Shown: positions 12,918-23,636 of the stretch, in pieces
How positions within the stretch are numbered: the first letter of the stretch is position 1
Layout of the letters: the number at the start of each line of letters is the position of its first letter
Source of the DNA: Eutreptiella sp. 'Long Island Sound 2002'
Taxonomy: Eukaryota; Euglenozoa; Euglenophyceae; Eutreptiales; Eutreptiaceae
Assembly: GCA_964036045.1 (NCBI GenBank)
Contig: OZ038382.1
Coordinates: 108,026,578-108,090,577, forward strand
Direction: 5' to 3'
DNA: 64,000 nucleotides
Translations under genes and position numbers: made by a program
Notes under the pieces: generated by a model
Databases searched by the model: none
What the model was told of the DNA's origin: nothing
Seen by the model: the letters and a program-made list of their open reading frames with translations, nothing else

Positions 12918-14530
12918 GGACGGGGCCCCTACTGGAGGCGCGCATTGACTCAGCCAAGCAAGCACTGCGCAAGGCACGCACACTGCCGGTGGGGTTTGAG
13001 GGCCGCGCGATCATTGTGGCGGTCATGGTCTTGGCAGCGGGGCTGTATGGGGTGGAACTGGCGGAAGCCAGTTTGAAGCACATTGCGGGACTGGAAACGG
13101 CGGTCATGCACGCACTGTGGGGAACCAGCAGGCCGTGCCGAGCCAAGGAGATTGTGTTTGCCCTCCTGGTGCCCGGGCACCGAGTGGCGCCGAGTATGGT
13201 GGTGCCGTACCGCAGGATCTGCTGGCTGGCGCGCATGGCGCGCACAAGAGGGACCCCACTGGCCGTTGCGCAGGCAGTATGGGAGCACCGCACAACCAAA
13301 AAAGATTCAAGGCCCCATGGGGCGGGCCCTGAAGGAGCTCAGCCGGCTGGGCTGGCAGGCAACATGCGGGTGGTGGCAGTGGACCTACCCGGGGGCGCTA
13401 GCCCCGGTGAACATGGCGCTGGAGTCCCAGGAGGCGGTCGAGCACGTCGTCACGGAGGAGCTGCGGAAACGAGAACTCCTGCGAGTCGAGCACCGCCGGC
13501 CCCGGCTGTTCGCGGGCATAGGAGGAAGCATCAACAGGGGGCTGACCCTGGCCTACCTGCACACCTGTCCAGCGGAGCTGGACAAGTCCATCCTGAGGGG
13601 AGTCCTGACAGGGGCCATATGGAGAGCGGTCCAAGCAAATGAGAGGGGTCTACGGCCCACGCGCGCGTGCCCGTACTGCGACAAGCAGGAGCCGGAGGAT
13701 GAAGAACACCTCCTATGGAGGTGTGTGGCGTGGAAGGCAAAGCGGGAGCCCCTGGTCACCAAAATCATGCTGCTAGCCAAGGCACTGAAGCCAGGCTCCC
13801 TCCGGGATTGGCCGCCGTGTATTCGTCTTTGTGGGATTATCCCCGACAGCGTGGTTCGAGCCAACGGTATTGGAGAAGGCGAGAGATGGCGCAAACGATG
13901 CATGGACCTGGGCAGAGTGCCCAGGCACTAGCTCCAGCGACCGCTGGAGGACGTGGAGGACCGGCTGTGAGAGGTGGACCGCCTAGCGGAGGCGGGTGCG
14001 AAATGGGCAGCGCAGGACACCCACCCGTGGCAACTGTTTGCGATGAAGTTACATGAAATGTTCCTAAGCGTCCTCCGGGAGCGCAAGGGGGCCGAGGACG
14101 AAGCGGGAAGCCTCTTCCCAACCGACCACCGTAAGGAGCCGCACAACACGTACCCATGGCATCTGCTGCAGCTGCCACAGCCGCAAGGGGTACCAATGGC
14201 TCCCCCCGTACAGGGGGCCATGCCCAGGGAATGGCGGTGGGGCCCAGACCTCCTACCTATGATGATCCGATGGACTACAGAACTCCAGTGGTTGAAGATG
14301 CCGCCTCCCGAACGCAGACGGCCGCAGGCCCACTGGCAGGTCTCATACATGGAACTGGCCCTGGACTTTGAGGCATACGCCGGGCGGCAGCTACCGCCAG
14401 CCCCACAATCCCGATTCGTGGGGGTAGAAATGCCCCTCCAGGAGAAAGCAAGAGTGCTCAGGCTCATCACCTCACTCATGGGGCGGTCCATAGGACAGGA
14501 CACTATCCTGCCGGCCAAGATGATCAATCA
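12918..14530 (+). pseudogene. LINE ORF2 3' fragment (post-RT region with CCHC zinc finger), frameshifted
   Basis: The frame begins after (AC)n with LLEARIDSAKQALRKARTL, the region that follows the palm in LINE reverse transcriptases. It continues with helical segments such as YGVELAEASLKHIAGLE and then shifts frame near 13300. A C-x2-C-x9-H-x4-C zinc knuckle (CPYC...EHLLWRC, about 13668-13725) is typical of the end of non-LTR retrotransposon ORF2. Stops TAG at 13929-13931 and TGA at 13968-13970 interrupt the same frame, which then stays protein-like to about 14530 (KINHCK-like end). The RT palm itself is missing: the copy is 5'-truncated at the (AC)n tract. Confidence 0.65.
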
Positions 14531-15521
14531 TTGCAAAACCCTAATCCCGGTTGGGGTTCGTCCCCCCTCCCTCCGACCTGGAGTCCTCTGGCTGGCTCTG
14601 CGCACCCCCTGGCGGCGCAGTGGGGTGGGGGCTCGCCCTGCGGCAGGGGGGCGCATCGCAGGCACTCGCGGGTGCCCCTGGTGTCCTCGGGCACAGCAGT
14701 ATCGCACTCCCCTGTGTGCTATCGCGCACGCTCTGCATGGTGGGTGCCCATGTGCTTCGCACACCCACGTCTTACACCATCGTTTGTGTGTCTCCGGCCT
14801 GTGTTGCCGTGTGCGCGCGTGCTGTGGTGTGAAGCGTATGGTGTGTGGCTCCTGGCTCGCATCGGCTGGCCCTGTGTCCACCACTTGAAAGGGGAGGTGC
14901 CTCCTGCCATCTGGCACTGTGGGCTTCGCATAGAAGTTAGTGCCGCAGTGCATCGCAGAGCTCTTGGCCCCTCCTTTTGCCGGGCACCGCCTCTTGTCCG
15001 TCGTCGCCGCTGGGTTGCGTTGCGGCTTGGCGCCCTGCGCCCTGTAGCGTCTGGCTTTCTACTGCGCCTGCCTGGCTGGTTATTTCTGCTAGGTGGCGTG
15101 AAACTTCCAGCGGCCTGGTGAAGAGGGGGTGCCCCTCCGACCCCATGACCAGCCCTACTCCCATAGGCGAGTGACGCAAACGCCGGTGAGGGGGGGGGCA
15201 AACCTCAGGGGCGTCCGGCGCCCGGAGCCAGTCCCACCCCCAGCGCGCAGGGACGAAGCGACGGAGGGGAGAGACACCTCCCCAGGACGGCCCGCCGGGC
15301 AAACGAGCACGCCAGCCGGAGCAGCATGGGCGTGCAGGCACCGAGGTCTCATAACCCACAGCCACCAGAGGCTCTGGCCTAGGCGAGGGTGACGACTCTC
15401 AAGGGGGGCCAGTGCAGTCATGATGCTTTTCATCAGACATCCTTCTGGCACAGGCCCCCCTCCGCTGGGCGCCCACCCCTGGAACCATGCAGGCCTTCCT
15501 CTATAATATGGCATTCCCCCT
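14531..15521 (+). other. Probable 3' tail of the LINE fragment
   Basis: No coding resemblance was found. The region is GC-rich with a poly-G run near 15188-15196, and it leads to a second (CA)n tract. By position it is likely the element's 3' untranslated part, but nothing in the sequence proves that. Confidence 0.4.
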
Positions 15522-15543
15522 ACACACACACACACACACACAC
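15522..15543. repeat. (AC)n tract at the 3' edge of the LINE fragment
   Basis: Eleven AC units. Together with 12900-12917 they bracket the LINE-derived sequence, as if the element had inserted into a CA microsatellite. Confidence 0.9.
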
Positions 15544-18300
15544 GTGACAAGACGACAGTGGTTTACTTCTGCAACTGTGCCACGTTGTGCACACAAGTTG
15601 CTCATTCTGAGATGGTATTTAGCTGACAATAGAACCGATTTTGCATGATGTCTTATGGAAAGGGCAGGTAGCTTGCAACTGTGTCCAGCTAGGGTAGGTC
15701 AGGCGGCCTATTTTTGAGGGTCTTTGGAAAGGGTGTGTTTGGGCCTCGGCGGGGAGAATTTACTTGAAAAGTAGCACGCAGTGCACGCGCAGTGCAAGAA
15801 TTCCCCTGGAGGCGGGCTCCAAGCTGACAGGCAGGCACACACAATTCAGTCAGAATTAGCAATTTGACAGGTCTTCAGCCCGCGAAGAAATGGCACACCT
15901 GTTGTTCCGGCACATCCAGCTCTTGCCATTCATTCAAAGCCACCGGATGTAGCAGTCTCAGCATCTGCCATTTCTAATGCAGAAGCAAAAGCGATCCAAC
16001 CCATTTTCTGCAAGATAATTGTCTTTCCTCTTGCTCCGAGCAGCGGTTTCTGGCGTGCAGTTGTGTAGAATGGTTGTTCGCAGGCATCGGATGTGCCTGC
16101 AGTGCGCAGGGCACAAAGCACGCTGCGGTGCAGGGGTGGTATTCAGTGAGATTGAGAGAGGGTATGTGATAGGGTGGCTGGTGTGGGCAGGGCATTCCTG
16201 AAGCTGGGAAGTTGGGACTGTTGGCGGGTGACAGTTCACCTGCTGATTTGCACAGGAGTTGTTGGCGGTTGGGATGATATTGTATTCTACTGGATGGGCA
16301 CCGGACTCATGATCGGCATCTGCTGCTCCTGCCGTCACAGCACAGCGACCAAAAGGGTCCTGTTTCCACAGTCAACTCCCAGCAGTTTGTGAGCCGTATG
16401 GAACCCCATCATAGAGCCTTTGAGCCCAAAGTGGCTACATCAACGCTGCCGCATGGCCTGCAACGCCGGCATACCATACTAACCGCCATACCACCATACC
16501 AACGCCCCCAAACAAACAGTTCCATGGCAAATGTGGAACATGTGGGAGTCAGTCTTTGGGATGGGGAGAGGCACAGGACTGCAGCCACGTTCAGCCACAA
16601 GTGGAAGGCCAGGCGCAGAGGGGTCAAGGTTACGGGTGAGGGCAGGGCTCAGGGCAGGGGTAGTGGCTGGCAGGGCCCTGCTTAACGTCTCAGGCCCTCC
16701 AAAGGGTGAGGGAGAAGTGCCAGACCTCCTCCCCCCACCCACCCACCTTTGACCCCTGCCTCCGTCCTGCGCAAATTTCTGCCGCACCCCCAGTGCCGGC
16801 CAAGAGTAGGAGCTCCAGCAGTAGTACGGATGGAGGCAGTGAAGGAAGGATGCGAGGTGGGAGGGAGGAAGGAACCCTGTGGTTTGTGGTGTGCAGGCTG
16901 CACTGTGCCAGTGCGCGTCATGCGTTGTACAAACCACAGCAAGGGCCAGCTATGGTGGACCGGGGGTCCACCGGGCGAGGGGGGACCAGCAGGAATGGAA
17001 CGAGTGTTTGCAATTATGTGTCAGACATGGTTGGAGACCGTTGAACAAGCCCTCAAACCCATCCATATCCTAACGTATCAGGGCATTTCTCTTGTCTCAG
17101 CGAAAAGTGCATATGACAATGTCACTGAAGAGCTTTTTGTTCTGACTTTGCTTTCTAGCCTTTTGCCTTGTAGGGTTTAAAGGTTCGCATTCAACTTCTG
17201 CATCTCACAGCGGAGGGAGGAACAGAGGTGTGCAAGGTAAGTAAGGGCTCTTGCAGGTACCACCCAGGGTGACTGTTCTATGAAATCGGACAGAAGAAAT
17301 AGGCGACTGTTGGTGACCCTCAGAGCGTCGAAGAAAGGATGATATTTCTCCCTCTCTTCCCTCCACTTTCTACCCTACCCCTCTCCCCCACTGACGTCGT
17401 CAAGTGCAATTTAGCGGCCAGCAGCAAGGGAAACGGCGGCTGTAGGCAGCTGCAGGAGCACAGGGGAAAGGCGCTGCTGCTGCTGCGAGATTGTCCCAAC
17501 AATGAGTCGAATGCTGGCTTTGGGGTTTGGAATTGGCAGCGACCGGTTACACTGGCACACACCCTCACTACTTGTAGCAAGGGCGTGGCTTAGTACACAG
17601 GTGGTCATGGGCTTCTGGGTACCTCAAGCCCGGGCAGCGGCCCCTGCCCCATTAATAGGTCCCTGTCTACTACCCCAGTGTTTCCCAGTGTCTGAGCTCA
17701 CGCTGTCCATTTCCTATGACTCATTTCCACCAAGTGGCTGAGTGTTGAAGAGGTTTCTTATTCGCAGGCTTCCCTGATTTTGATTGCAGAAACGTAGCAT
17801 GGGGCAACAGTCACCCGACACTGTGTGACGGGGTACCAGCGTTGGGTGGCCGGCCATCTCTTTTTTTGAAGTACGAAGGAAAGCTTTCAGGTCCGTGGTC
17901 TTTCTGAGTGTCTATTTTTTTCAGTGCCATCCACTCTTGGCCACAAAGCCGGGAGGGCCGGGAAAAAATCCTTGCAGGTTGCAACACTGCTTTTTCACTG
18001 TCCTTTGTCCTAAGACCAGAAAGTGAGCTGCGTCACAGCCACTTCTTGCCGGCAGCAGCCCACTGAAGGCACACACTCCAGTCGCCCTGCTGCACAGCGC
18101 CAACTTGTCTGTCTTTGGAAACCGGTATTTTTGGTCCTGGAATTCAGAGGACTTGGTGATCGGCTTGGAGCTGCTGAATAGGATCTGTTCCACGCCCTGC
18201 AGCACGCCCTTGTATCACGACGACGGTGAATCGTCCATCCCTCGAAACATGTTATAGAATTTGACCTCTTCATCTGCACTTGTCATGGATGCTCATCAGC
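15544..18300. other. Region with no confident gene
   Basis: Only short frames are present. A 63-nt candidate exon is listed separately. On the minus strand 18270-17950 reads some protein-like sequence (for example EEVKFYNMFRGMDDS) but with no recognised family and no clear splice borders. Confidence 0.4.
17174..17236 (+). CDS. Candidate isolated 21-codon exon
   Basis: A pyrimidine-rich tract and TAG (17171-17173) precede 63 open bases that read GLKVRIQLLHLTAEGG and end TEVCK, followed by the strong donor GTAAGTAAG. Both borders would be phase 0. The family is not recognised and no neighbouring exon was found, so this may be chance. Confidence 0.2.
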
Positions 18301-18305
18301 CTATA

Positions 18306-18660
18306 CCCCCCCCCCCCCCCCAGAGACCTATATTTAAACCAATGTGGTTAATTTTAATTGCAAAAATTAATACGTTAACAAAAAATTTGCCCTTGGGGGG
18401 GGGGGGTAGCGGGGCTTCCTCAAAAAATCCCGCCGCCACGGGGTGCCTTACGGGTTTGGGTGTCATTTTCACCTGGGGGTTGGGGGAGGGGTCTCACTGG
18501 TGTGTATGTGGAAAAATACTACAATGGTCCTCGGCTCTAATCTTTCATTTTCATTTAGGCTTATTTTTTCAGAAATTAAAGATTAACATGTCGCCGATGT
18601 TAATATTAACACGCCAAAAATTGGCTATTTTCTGCAAAAATTAACAATCCCTAGAAATGC
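18306..18660. repeat. Homopolymer runs and two AT-rich islands (dispersed AT-island family)
   Basis: It holds a run of C (from about 18307), a run of G (18397-18407) and AT-rich islands at ~18335-18390 and ~18540-18655. The islands carry GTTAAC and TGTTAATATTAAC motifs shared with islands at 20.1, 21.0, 22.0 and 38.8 kb. Confidence 0.6.
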
Positions 18661-18967
18661 AGAAGAACACATGAAACATACCTTTTAAGTGTTCACTTGT
18701 TTTCTCCATGGCCATCTTGGCCCATTCGGTCCTTAGACGGACCCTCATGCCTCACGGGACCCCATCGTGGGGTCCCACACCTATGGGGTTCCGGCCGTGA
18801 GGTTAAGTGTGGTTAGGGGGTTGATTGAGGTTGGGGCTAATATTGGGGTTGGTCGTGGGGTTAGTCTTTGGGTTAGTGGGCGGCGGGCATTTGGCCTGAG
18901 GGGTCTTCCCCCCCCCCCCCTCCCACTGCGCATCTTGGCGATGCTGCCCCAGCCTCCTTGCACACAC

Positions 18968-19035
18968 GCGCACTCAACCGGGCTAAGCGTAGGTCTCGCA
19001 ACCGTAAGGTCGTGGGTTCGATCCCCGGAGCGGGC
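18968..19035 (+). mobile_element. tRNA-like sequence, probably SINE-derived
   Basis: The sequence has GGGCTAAGCG (D-arm-like), GGTCTCGCAACC (anticodon-arm-like) and the strong B-box stretch AAGGTCGTGGGTTCGATCCCC, ending AGCGGGC. The ends GCGCACT and AGCGGGC pair at only 5 of 7 positions, and the total length is 68 nt, so it is not a clean tRNA. The order of blocks resembles elongator Met/Ile/Thr-type tRNAs. Confidence 0.45.
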
Positions 19036-19460
19036 ATGTCTGGAGGCGGGCGGCGGCAGCCGTGCGTCAAGGGCATCCTTTCTGGGGAAATCGCCAAATG
19101 AGTAGGCCGTGGAGGCCGCCTCGCTGCCGCGAGCACCACCAGCTGTGGAAGCCCCAATACACATACAACACACGGGGCAACATGGCGATGACGGGCTCGT
19201 CGAACTCATGCCGTGGAGCTGGCCCGGCGGAAGCCACGGAGCCACCACCCTCACTTCCAGGGTGGTCCTGGGGCAGCGAGCCAGGTTCTGGCCCAAGTGC
19301 ATATCGCACTGGTCGAGGGGTAACACAGGGACGCACTCACACCCCTGGCCTGCTCCGTGGGCCTGCTATGATGGGGTAAGCGACCCGACCCAAGGACGCC
19401 AGTGTGGCCTATACGGGCTCAACCGGGAGACCTGGTAAAAAATGGTACAACCCCTCCTTG

Positions 19461-19480
19461 CACACGCACACACACAAACA

Positions 19481-19542
<62 letters not shown>

Positions 19543-19563
19543 AACACACACACACACACACAC
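19461..19563. repeat. (CA)n microsatellite, about 100 bp
   Basis: Near-pure CA repeat with two AAACACAAACAC interruptions. It produces spurious Thr-His and Val-Cys frames. Confidence 0.97.
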
Positions 19564-19565
19564 AA

Positions 19566-20070
19566 TGATATTGGAAGCCCCACACACCCATCTCCTGCCA
19601 CACACACCCCTCCTTCCTCCTCCCCGTGTCCTCCCCTTGCTGTAGCGGTTAAGGTGAGGCACGGTTTGCCTTTTTCTTTTGGCAGGTTGTTTATACCATA
19701 TGCGTATTGATTTGATTTGATCGATGGAGCCGTTATTGGAACCTTGGCACGTTACGAGGTGTGCTACTCCTTCCTTTGTAATGCCACCCCCCTCCCTCGT
19801 GCCCAATGGTGCTGCGGTGTGTGGGGGTGTGGTCCGTGGGACTGTGGTGCATGGGGGTGTGGAGTGTGGGGTTGTGGTATGTGGGTTTGAGGGGTGTGGG
19901 GCTGTGTGGGGCTGCGTGGGGTTGTGGTGTGTGGGTGTATGGTCTCCTGGGCCCTGGTGTGTGGAGCTGTGCTATGTGGGGCTGAGGTGTATTGGGCCCT
20001 GCTTTGTGGGGATTTGGTGTGTGGTGTTGTTGTATGTAGGGGTGTGTTGTGTGGGTGCACTGTAGCACAT
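19566..20070 (+). repeat. Left arm of a ~0.5-kb inverted repeat
   Basis: From GATATTGGAAGCC to GTGCACTGTAGCAC this arm matches the reverse complement of 21175-21722 in order. Shared blocks are TGTCCTCCCCTTGC, GTAGCGGTTAAGG (tRNA-Ser-like A-box), TTTATACCATATGCGTATTG and ATTTGATTTGAT, ACTCCTTCCTTTGTAATGCC, then a run of TGTGGGGCTGTGG-type minisatellite units. Divergence is moderate. Confidence 0.8.
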
Positions 20071-20124
20071 GCAACAATGTCTAGCACCTGCAGACGAACC
20101 AAGAAAGGAAAATGCTAATTTTTG

Positions 20125-20215
20125 GGACGCCTTCTTTTAATTTTTTCTCTGTTAATATGAGCTGCTAAGGTTAATTTTTGAAGTGCCGTTCGAAAAATTA
20201 AATATTAACAGGCAG
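20125..20215 (-). repeat. AT-rich island (dispersed family copy)
   Basis: It has AATTTTTTCTCTGTTAATATG and, read on the minus strand, TAATTTCTGCCTGTTAATAT. The AT content contrasts sharply with the G-rich flanks. Confidence 0.55.
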
Positions 20216-20339
20216 AAATTAGTAGGGACATCCTAAAAATGAACACATAGATACATACACACAAAACTAGAAACCCCAAAACCTGCTGGGGCCCCTTGGG
20301 CCTGGACAGCCCCCATGGCTGTCCTGAAGTGGCTGGCAG

Positions 20340-20830
20340 CGGGTGGGGCTCTGGTCTGTGGGGCTGTGTGGTATGTGGCTGTGGGGTGCGGGGTGTGGTG
20401 TTGCGGGGTGTGGGGCTTTGGTGTGTGGGGCTGTGGTGTGTGGACCCTTGGGCTGTGGTGCCAGGCTTTGTGGGGCTTTGGGGTGTCGGGTTGAGGTGTG
20501 CAGGGTTGTGAAGTGTGGGGCTGTGGTGTGTGGGGTGGCGGCGGGTGGGGTTGTGGTCTGTGAGGCTGTGTGGTATGTGGCTGTGGGGTGTTGGGCTCAC
20601 GGGGTTGCAGGGTGTGGGGCTGAAAGGGGTGGGGGTGTGGGGTGTGTGGCTTTGGTGTGTGGTGCTGTGGTTTGTGGACCCTTGTGGTGTAGGGCCGGGG
20701 GTTGTAGGGCTCTGAGATGTCGGGTAATTGTCTGCGGGGTTATGAAGTGTGGGGCAGTGTTGTGTCGGACTGTGGTGTGTGGGGCTGTGGTGTGCCGACC
20801 CTTGGGGTGTGGGCCCGGGCTGGCGGCCCA
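20340..20830 (+). repeat. T/G-rich minisatellite (TGTGGGGCTGTGGTGTG type)
   Basis: Imperfect units of roughly 13-19 nt built from GTGTGGGGCTGTGG fill about 490 bp between the inverted-repeat arms. The long open frames here read Val-Cys-Gly repeats and are artefacts. Confidence 0.85.
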
Positions 20831-20894
20831 TGGTGTGTAGTGGTGCGGCCGCCCTTGCACCTTTTGTATTTTAGGGGGTGGGGGGAACACCAAA

Positions 20895-21050
20895 AATTGA
20901 AAGATAATGGTTGGCCCCCTAGTATTAGTTTTTGGATGTTGATGTTGTGGAGCGAAAAATTAATTGATATCTTAAATATTAAAACTCGCCAGCGTTCATG
21001 TTAATAGACAAAAATGAATCGGACCGCTCCAAAAAATTAACCTAATTGAA
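20895..21050 (-). repeat. AT-rich island (dispersed family copy)
   Basis: It contains AAAAATTAATTGATATC, AAATATTAAAAC and CATGTTAATAG; the minus strand reads CATTTTTGTCTATTAACATG, matching the family motif with changes. Confidence 0.5.
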
Positions 21051-21174
21051 AACATGTACAAAACAGCAAAACCCATCGGGGGGTAGGCGTAGGGCAAGCA
21101 TAGGGCAGCCATAGGGACACCCGGTGGGTGGGGATAGTGAGGGGTGGGGGGGTCACCAACAAAATGTGCGCAAA

Positions 21175-21722
21175 ATGTGCTACAGTGCACCCACAAAACC
21201 ACCCCTACATACAACAGCCCCACAAACAACAACACCACACACCAAATCCCCACATAGCATGGCCCAATACAGCTCAGCCCCGCATAGCACAGCCGCACAT
21301 ACCTAGGCCCAGGAGACTACACACCCACACACCACAGCCCCACACACTGCAGCCCCACACACCACAACCCCACACACCACACCGCCACAAACCACACCCC
21401 CACATACCAGAACCCCACACACCACACCTCCATACACCACAGCCCCACGAACCACAGCCTCACACGCTGCAGCACCATTGGGCGGGACGGGGGGGGAGGG
21501 GTTGGCATTACAAAGGAAGGAGTAACACACCTCGTAAGGTTCAAATAACGGCTCGATCAATCAAATCAAATCAAATCAATACGCATATGGTATAAACAAT
21601 CTGCTAAAAAAAAAGGAACACCCTCCGTGACCTTAACCGCTACGGCAAGGGGAGGACACATGAAGGAGGAAGGAGCGATGTTTGTGGGAGGAGATGGGTG
21701 TCTGCGGTTGGCAATATCGTTG
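21175..21722 (-). repeat. Right arm of the ~0.5-kb inverted repeat
   Basis: Reverse-complement counterpart of 19566-20070 across a ~1.1-kb spacer. It is slightly longer because of extra ATTTG units and a longer A-run. Confidence 0.8.
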
Positions 21723-21939
21723 TGTGTGAGTGAGTGTGTTCGGGTGTGTGTTTGTGTGTTTGTTTATCTTTGAAGGCCACACAAGACAAAGGTGCATCAA
21801 TGGTATCTATTTTGTACATAGAGCACATTATGGGGATTACTAAGGGCTGGTCACCCTCGATGACCAACTCACCAGGTACCCACCCTGTTGCCCAATAGAA
21901 CGTCTTGCAGTCGTGAATAGATAGCTATATCTACGGAAA

Positions 21940-22065
21940 AAAAAGGTGGGTTAATTTCTGCATTATTTTTTGTTTGGTAATATGAAGTTAAGTTTTCACT
22001 TTCCATCAATATTTGCCAAATATTCAATGTTAACAAGCGGAAATTACTGCAACATTTAACGAGCA
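21940..22065 (-). repeat. AT-rich island directly downstream of a transposon ORF
   Basis: On the minus strand it reads TAATTTCCGCTTGTTAACAT. It sits just after the conserved end of the minus-strand transposon ORF, the same relative place as the island at 38740-38815. Confidence 0.55.
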
Positions 22066-22365
22066 ACAAAACGGCCGTATATTTGCAAGGTCTTCACCCA
22101 TGCAATCGTTAATGCGACCATCTTTTTCGCCCAGCATGCGGCCATTCCAATAACTCACGAATAGGTAGGTGAGCGCGCCCATGAGCCATTGTTGAGGAGC
22201 CCAATAGATAGTTGGGTCCAACCACCGGCACCTGGGTATGCATCCCCACGGAGGATGAAAGTGAGGGGCCGGTTCCATTTGATGGTGTCCACTAGTGAAT
22301 GGACATGATTGGATGTAGGCGGCTGAAGATTGCAAGGGCCACCCTTGGCACACGCTTGAACGCAC
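22066..22365 (-). pseudogene. Transposon protein fragment, homologous to the one at 38.8-39.1 kb
   Basis: In one minus frame the sequence reads SLVDTIKWNRPLTFIL, DAYPGAGGWTQLSIGLL and, after an in-frame TAG, VIGMAACWAKKMVAL. The segment at 39102-38806 reads PLVDTIHWGRPLAFIV, DVYPCAARSWTRLLSTGLL and VIGMAVCGDKDMAAL. The two are clearly copies of one family. The family is not recognised by name; repeated aspartates and a W-T-Q/R-L motif could belong to a DDE-type transposase, but this is inference. Confidence 0.5.
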
Positions 22366-22904
22366 AGGTTGTTCGGGCCAACTGGTTCAAGTGTTCAACC
22401 AAAAATGACTGGAACAAAAACAGTTCCAAGTTGATTTAACCCCCAACCAAGCACACCCATTCATTGTAGGAAAATATGTTGTTTGCTAGCCTAGGGGCAC
22501 CCCCTGGAGCAAGCTACCGCAACACCACCGGACACAAAAAGCAAAGTGTGGATAAAGGGTAAGTGAAACATACATTTTAGGTTAGGGTGCGGGCAAGGGC
22601 ATATGGGGTCAATCTCTTTGTATGTCCCTTGGCTACTCCTGCCCGGTCAGCGGTGCGCGTGGCGCCCTGGGACTTACCCCCCCTTCGCCCTCACTGACCA
22701 CCATCCCGTCACACACCACCCCTTCACCCTCCACCCTGGTGACCTCCACCCCCATACCCTCATCCCGGTTAGCCCCCGGTTAGCGCCCGGTGCACCCTCA
22801 CCTGCCCCTGGCCCACCGCCTTGGTCTCCCCCATCCCCATCCCACTCCCCGTCTTTGTCCGCGTCCGCGGCGTCCGCGTCCTCGTCGTCGTCGTCGCCCT
22901 TGCT
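22366..22904. other. No gene recognised; pyrimidine-rich stretch
   Basis: The sequence shifts from AT-neutral to a CCACC/CCTCACC-rich run near 22680-22850. No conserved frame on either strand. Confidence 0.4.
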
Positions 22905-23636
22905 CTATTCACCCGCCTCCTTCTCCTTCCTCTTCATCCCGAGGAACTTCTTGGCTTGCCTTCGGGTCGGCAACACATCGGCCTTCGGCACACCAAAAAT
23001 TTCCTTGTCCCCCAGGAATCTCACCCATGTTTCCCCTTTGGGGTGAGGTCCACCCGCGGCAAGGGCCTCCTTGCCGTGCTTGATCCCCCACACCCCCTTG
23101 TCGCAAAAAACGACATAAGCATTCTCCCCTGCCTTGTACTTACACGCTCCCCCGCCCCCCCTTGCCTTGGGCTTCGGCTTGGGCTTGGGCACGTGTCTCC
23201 CTTGGCATGTCCGCCATTGGGGATGCGGGGCTGGGGTGGGTGGGGGGTGCCTTTGGGCTGGGCTTGGTGGCCTTCTGGGGGGGTCCGGGGGGGGCGGTCT
23301 TCTCTTTGGGGGGCGGGGGCGTCTTCTTGTTGCGCACGGGCGACTCCGCAAACCAAGGGGACGAGTTGGAGGTAAGTCAGCAGGGGGAGGAGGAGGAGTC
23401 GATTGAGGACTCCGAGGAGGGCTCCGAGGAGGGCTCAGCCGGAAGCATCTTCCTCCTTTTTTGGGGTGGTTTGGAAGGGGCTTTGGGTTTTGGGTTGGCG
23501 TATGCTTGGGGTTTGTTTTACCCGGGGGGTTGGGGTTTGTTTTGGGTCGGGGGGCAGGTTTTGGGACTAAAGTGGGGGGCCGGGGGGGGGGTTGCGAATT
23601 GCTGGTGGTGAGCGAGGGCCGGGGAGAGGTCGTCAA
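22905..23636 (-). CDS. Pro/Arg-rich protein with a C-terminal PWWP-like domain (transposon-associated)
   Basis: The minus ORF is 243 codons. Residues 1-160 are low-complexity Pro/Lys/Arg-rich. Residues ~165-243 read KYKAGENAYVVFCDKGVWGI, then GETWVRFLGDKEIFGVPKAD, then a basic KKFLGMKRKEKEAGE tail. The order G-x-x-Y-V-V-F...G-V-W...V-R-F-L-G-D...V-P resembles a PWWP/Tudor-type chromatin reader, where VRFFG and a Pro-containing strand are typical. It lies just downstream of other minus-strand transposon-like frames, so it may be the C-terminal chromatin-targeting part of a mobile-element protein. Only the C-terminal domain looks conserved; the Pro-rich part may be partly non-coding. Confidence 0.4.
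   Translation of the reverse strand: MTTSPRPSLTTSNSQPPPRPPTLVPKPAPRPKTNPNPPGKTNPKHTPTQNPKPLPNHPKKGGRCFRLSPPRSPPRSPQSTPPPPPADLPPTRPLGLRSRPCATRRRPRPPKRRPPPPDPPRRPPSPAQRHPPPTPAPHPQWRTCQGRHVPKPKPKPKARGGGGACKYKAGENAYVVFCDKGVWGIKHGKEALAAGGPHPKGETWVRFLGDKEIFGVPKADVLPTRRQAKKFLGMKRKEKEAGE

Noticed and set aside
17921-18279. Minus-strand frames with EEVKFYNMFRGMDDS and GVEQILFSSSKPITK
   Set aside because: Protein-like snippets but in different frames, without clear splice borders or a recognised family.
4581-19035. Intact tRNA genes at 4581-4652 and 18968-19035
   Set aside because: B-boxes are good, but the anticodon arms do not form cleanly, acceptor ends have mismatches, and related sequences occur in repeats. 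They are kept as SINE-like.
19366-21595. Val-Cys and Thr-His rich frames at 19.4-21.6 kb
   Set aside because: They translate (CA)n and TGTGGGG minisatellites.
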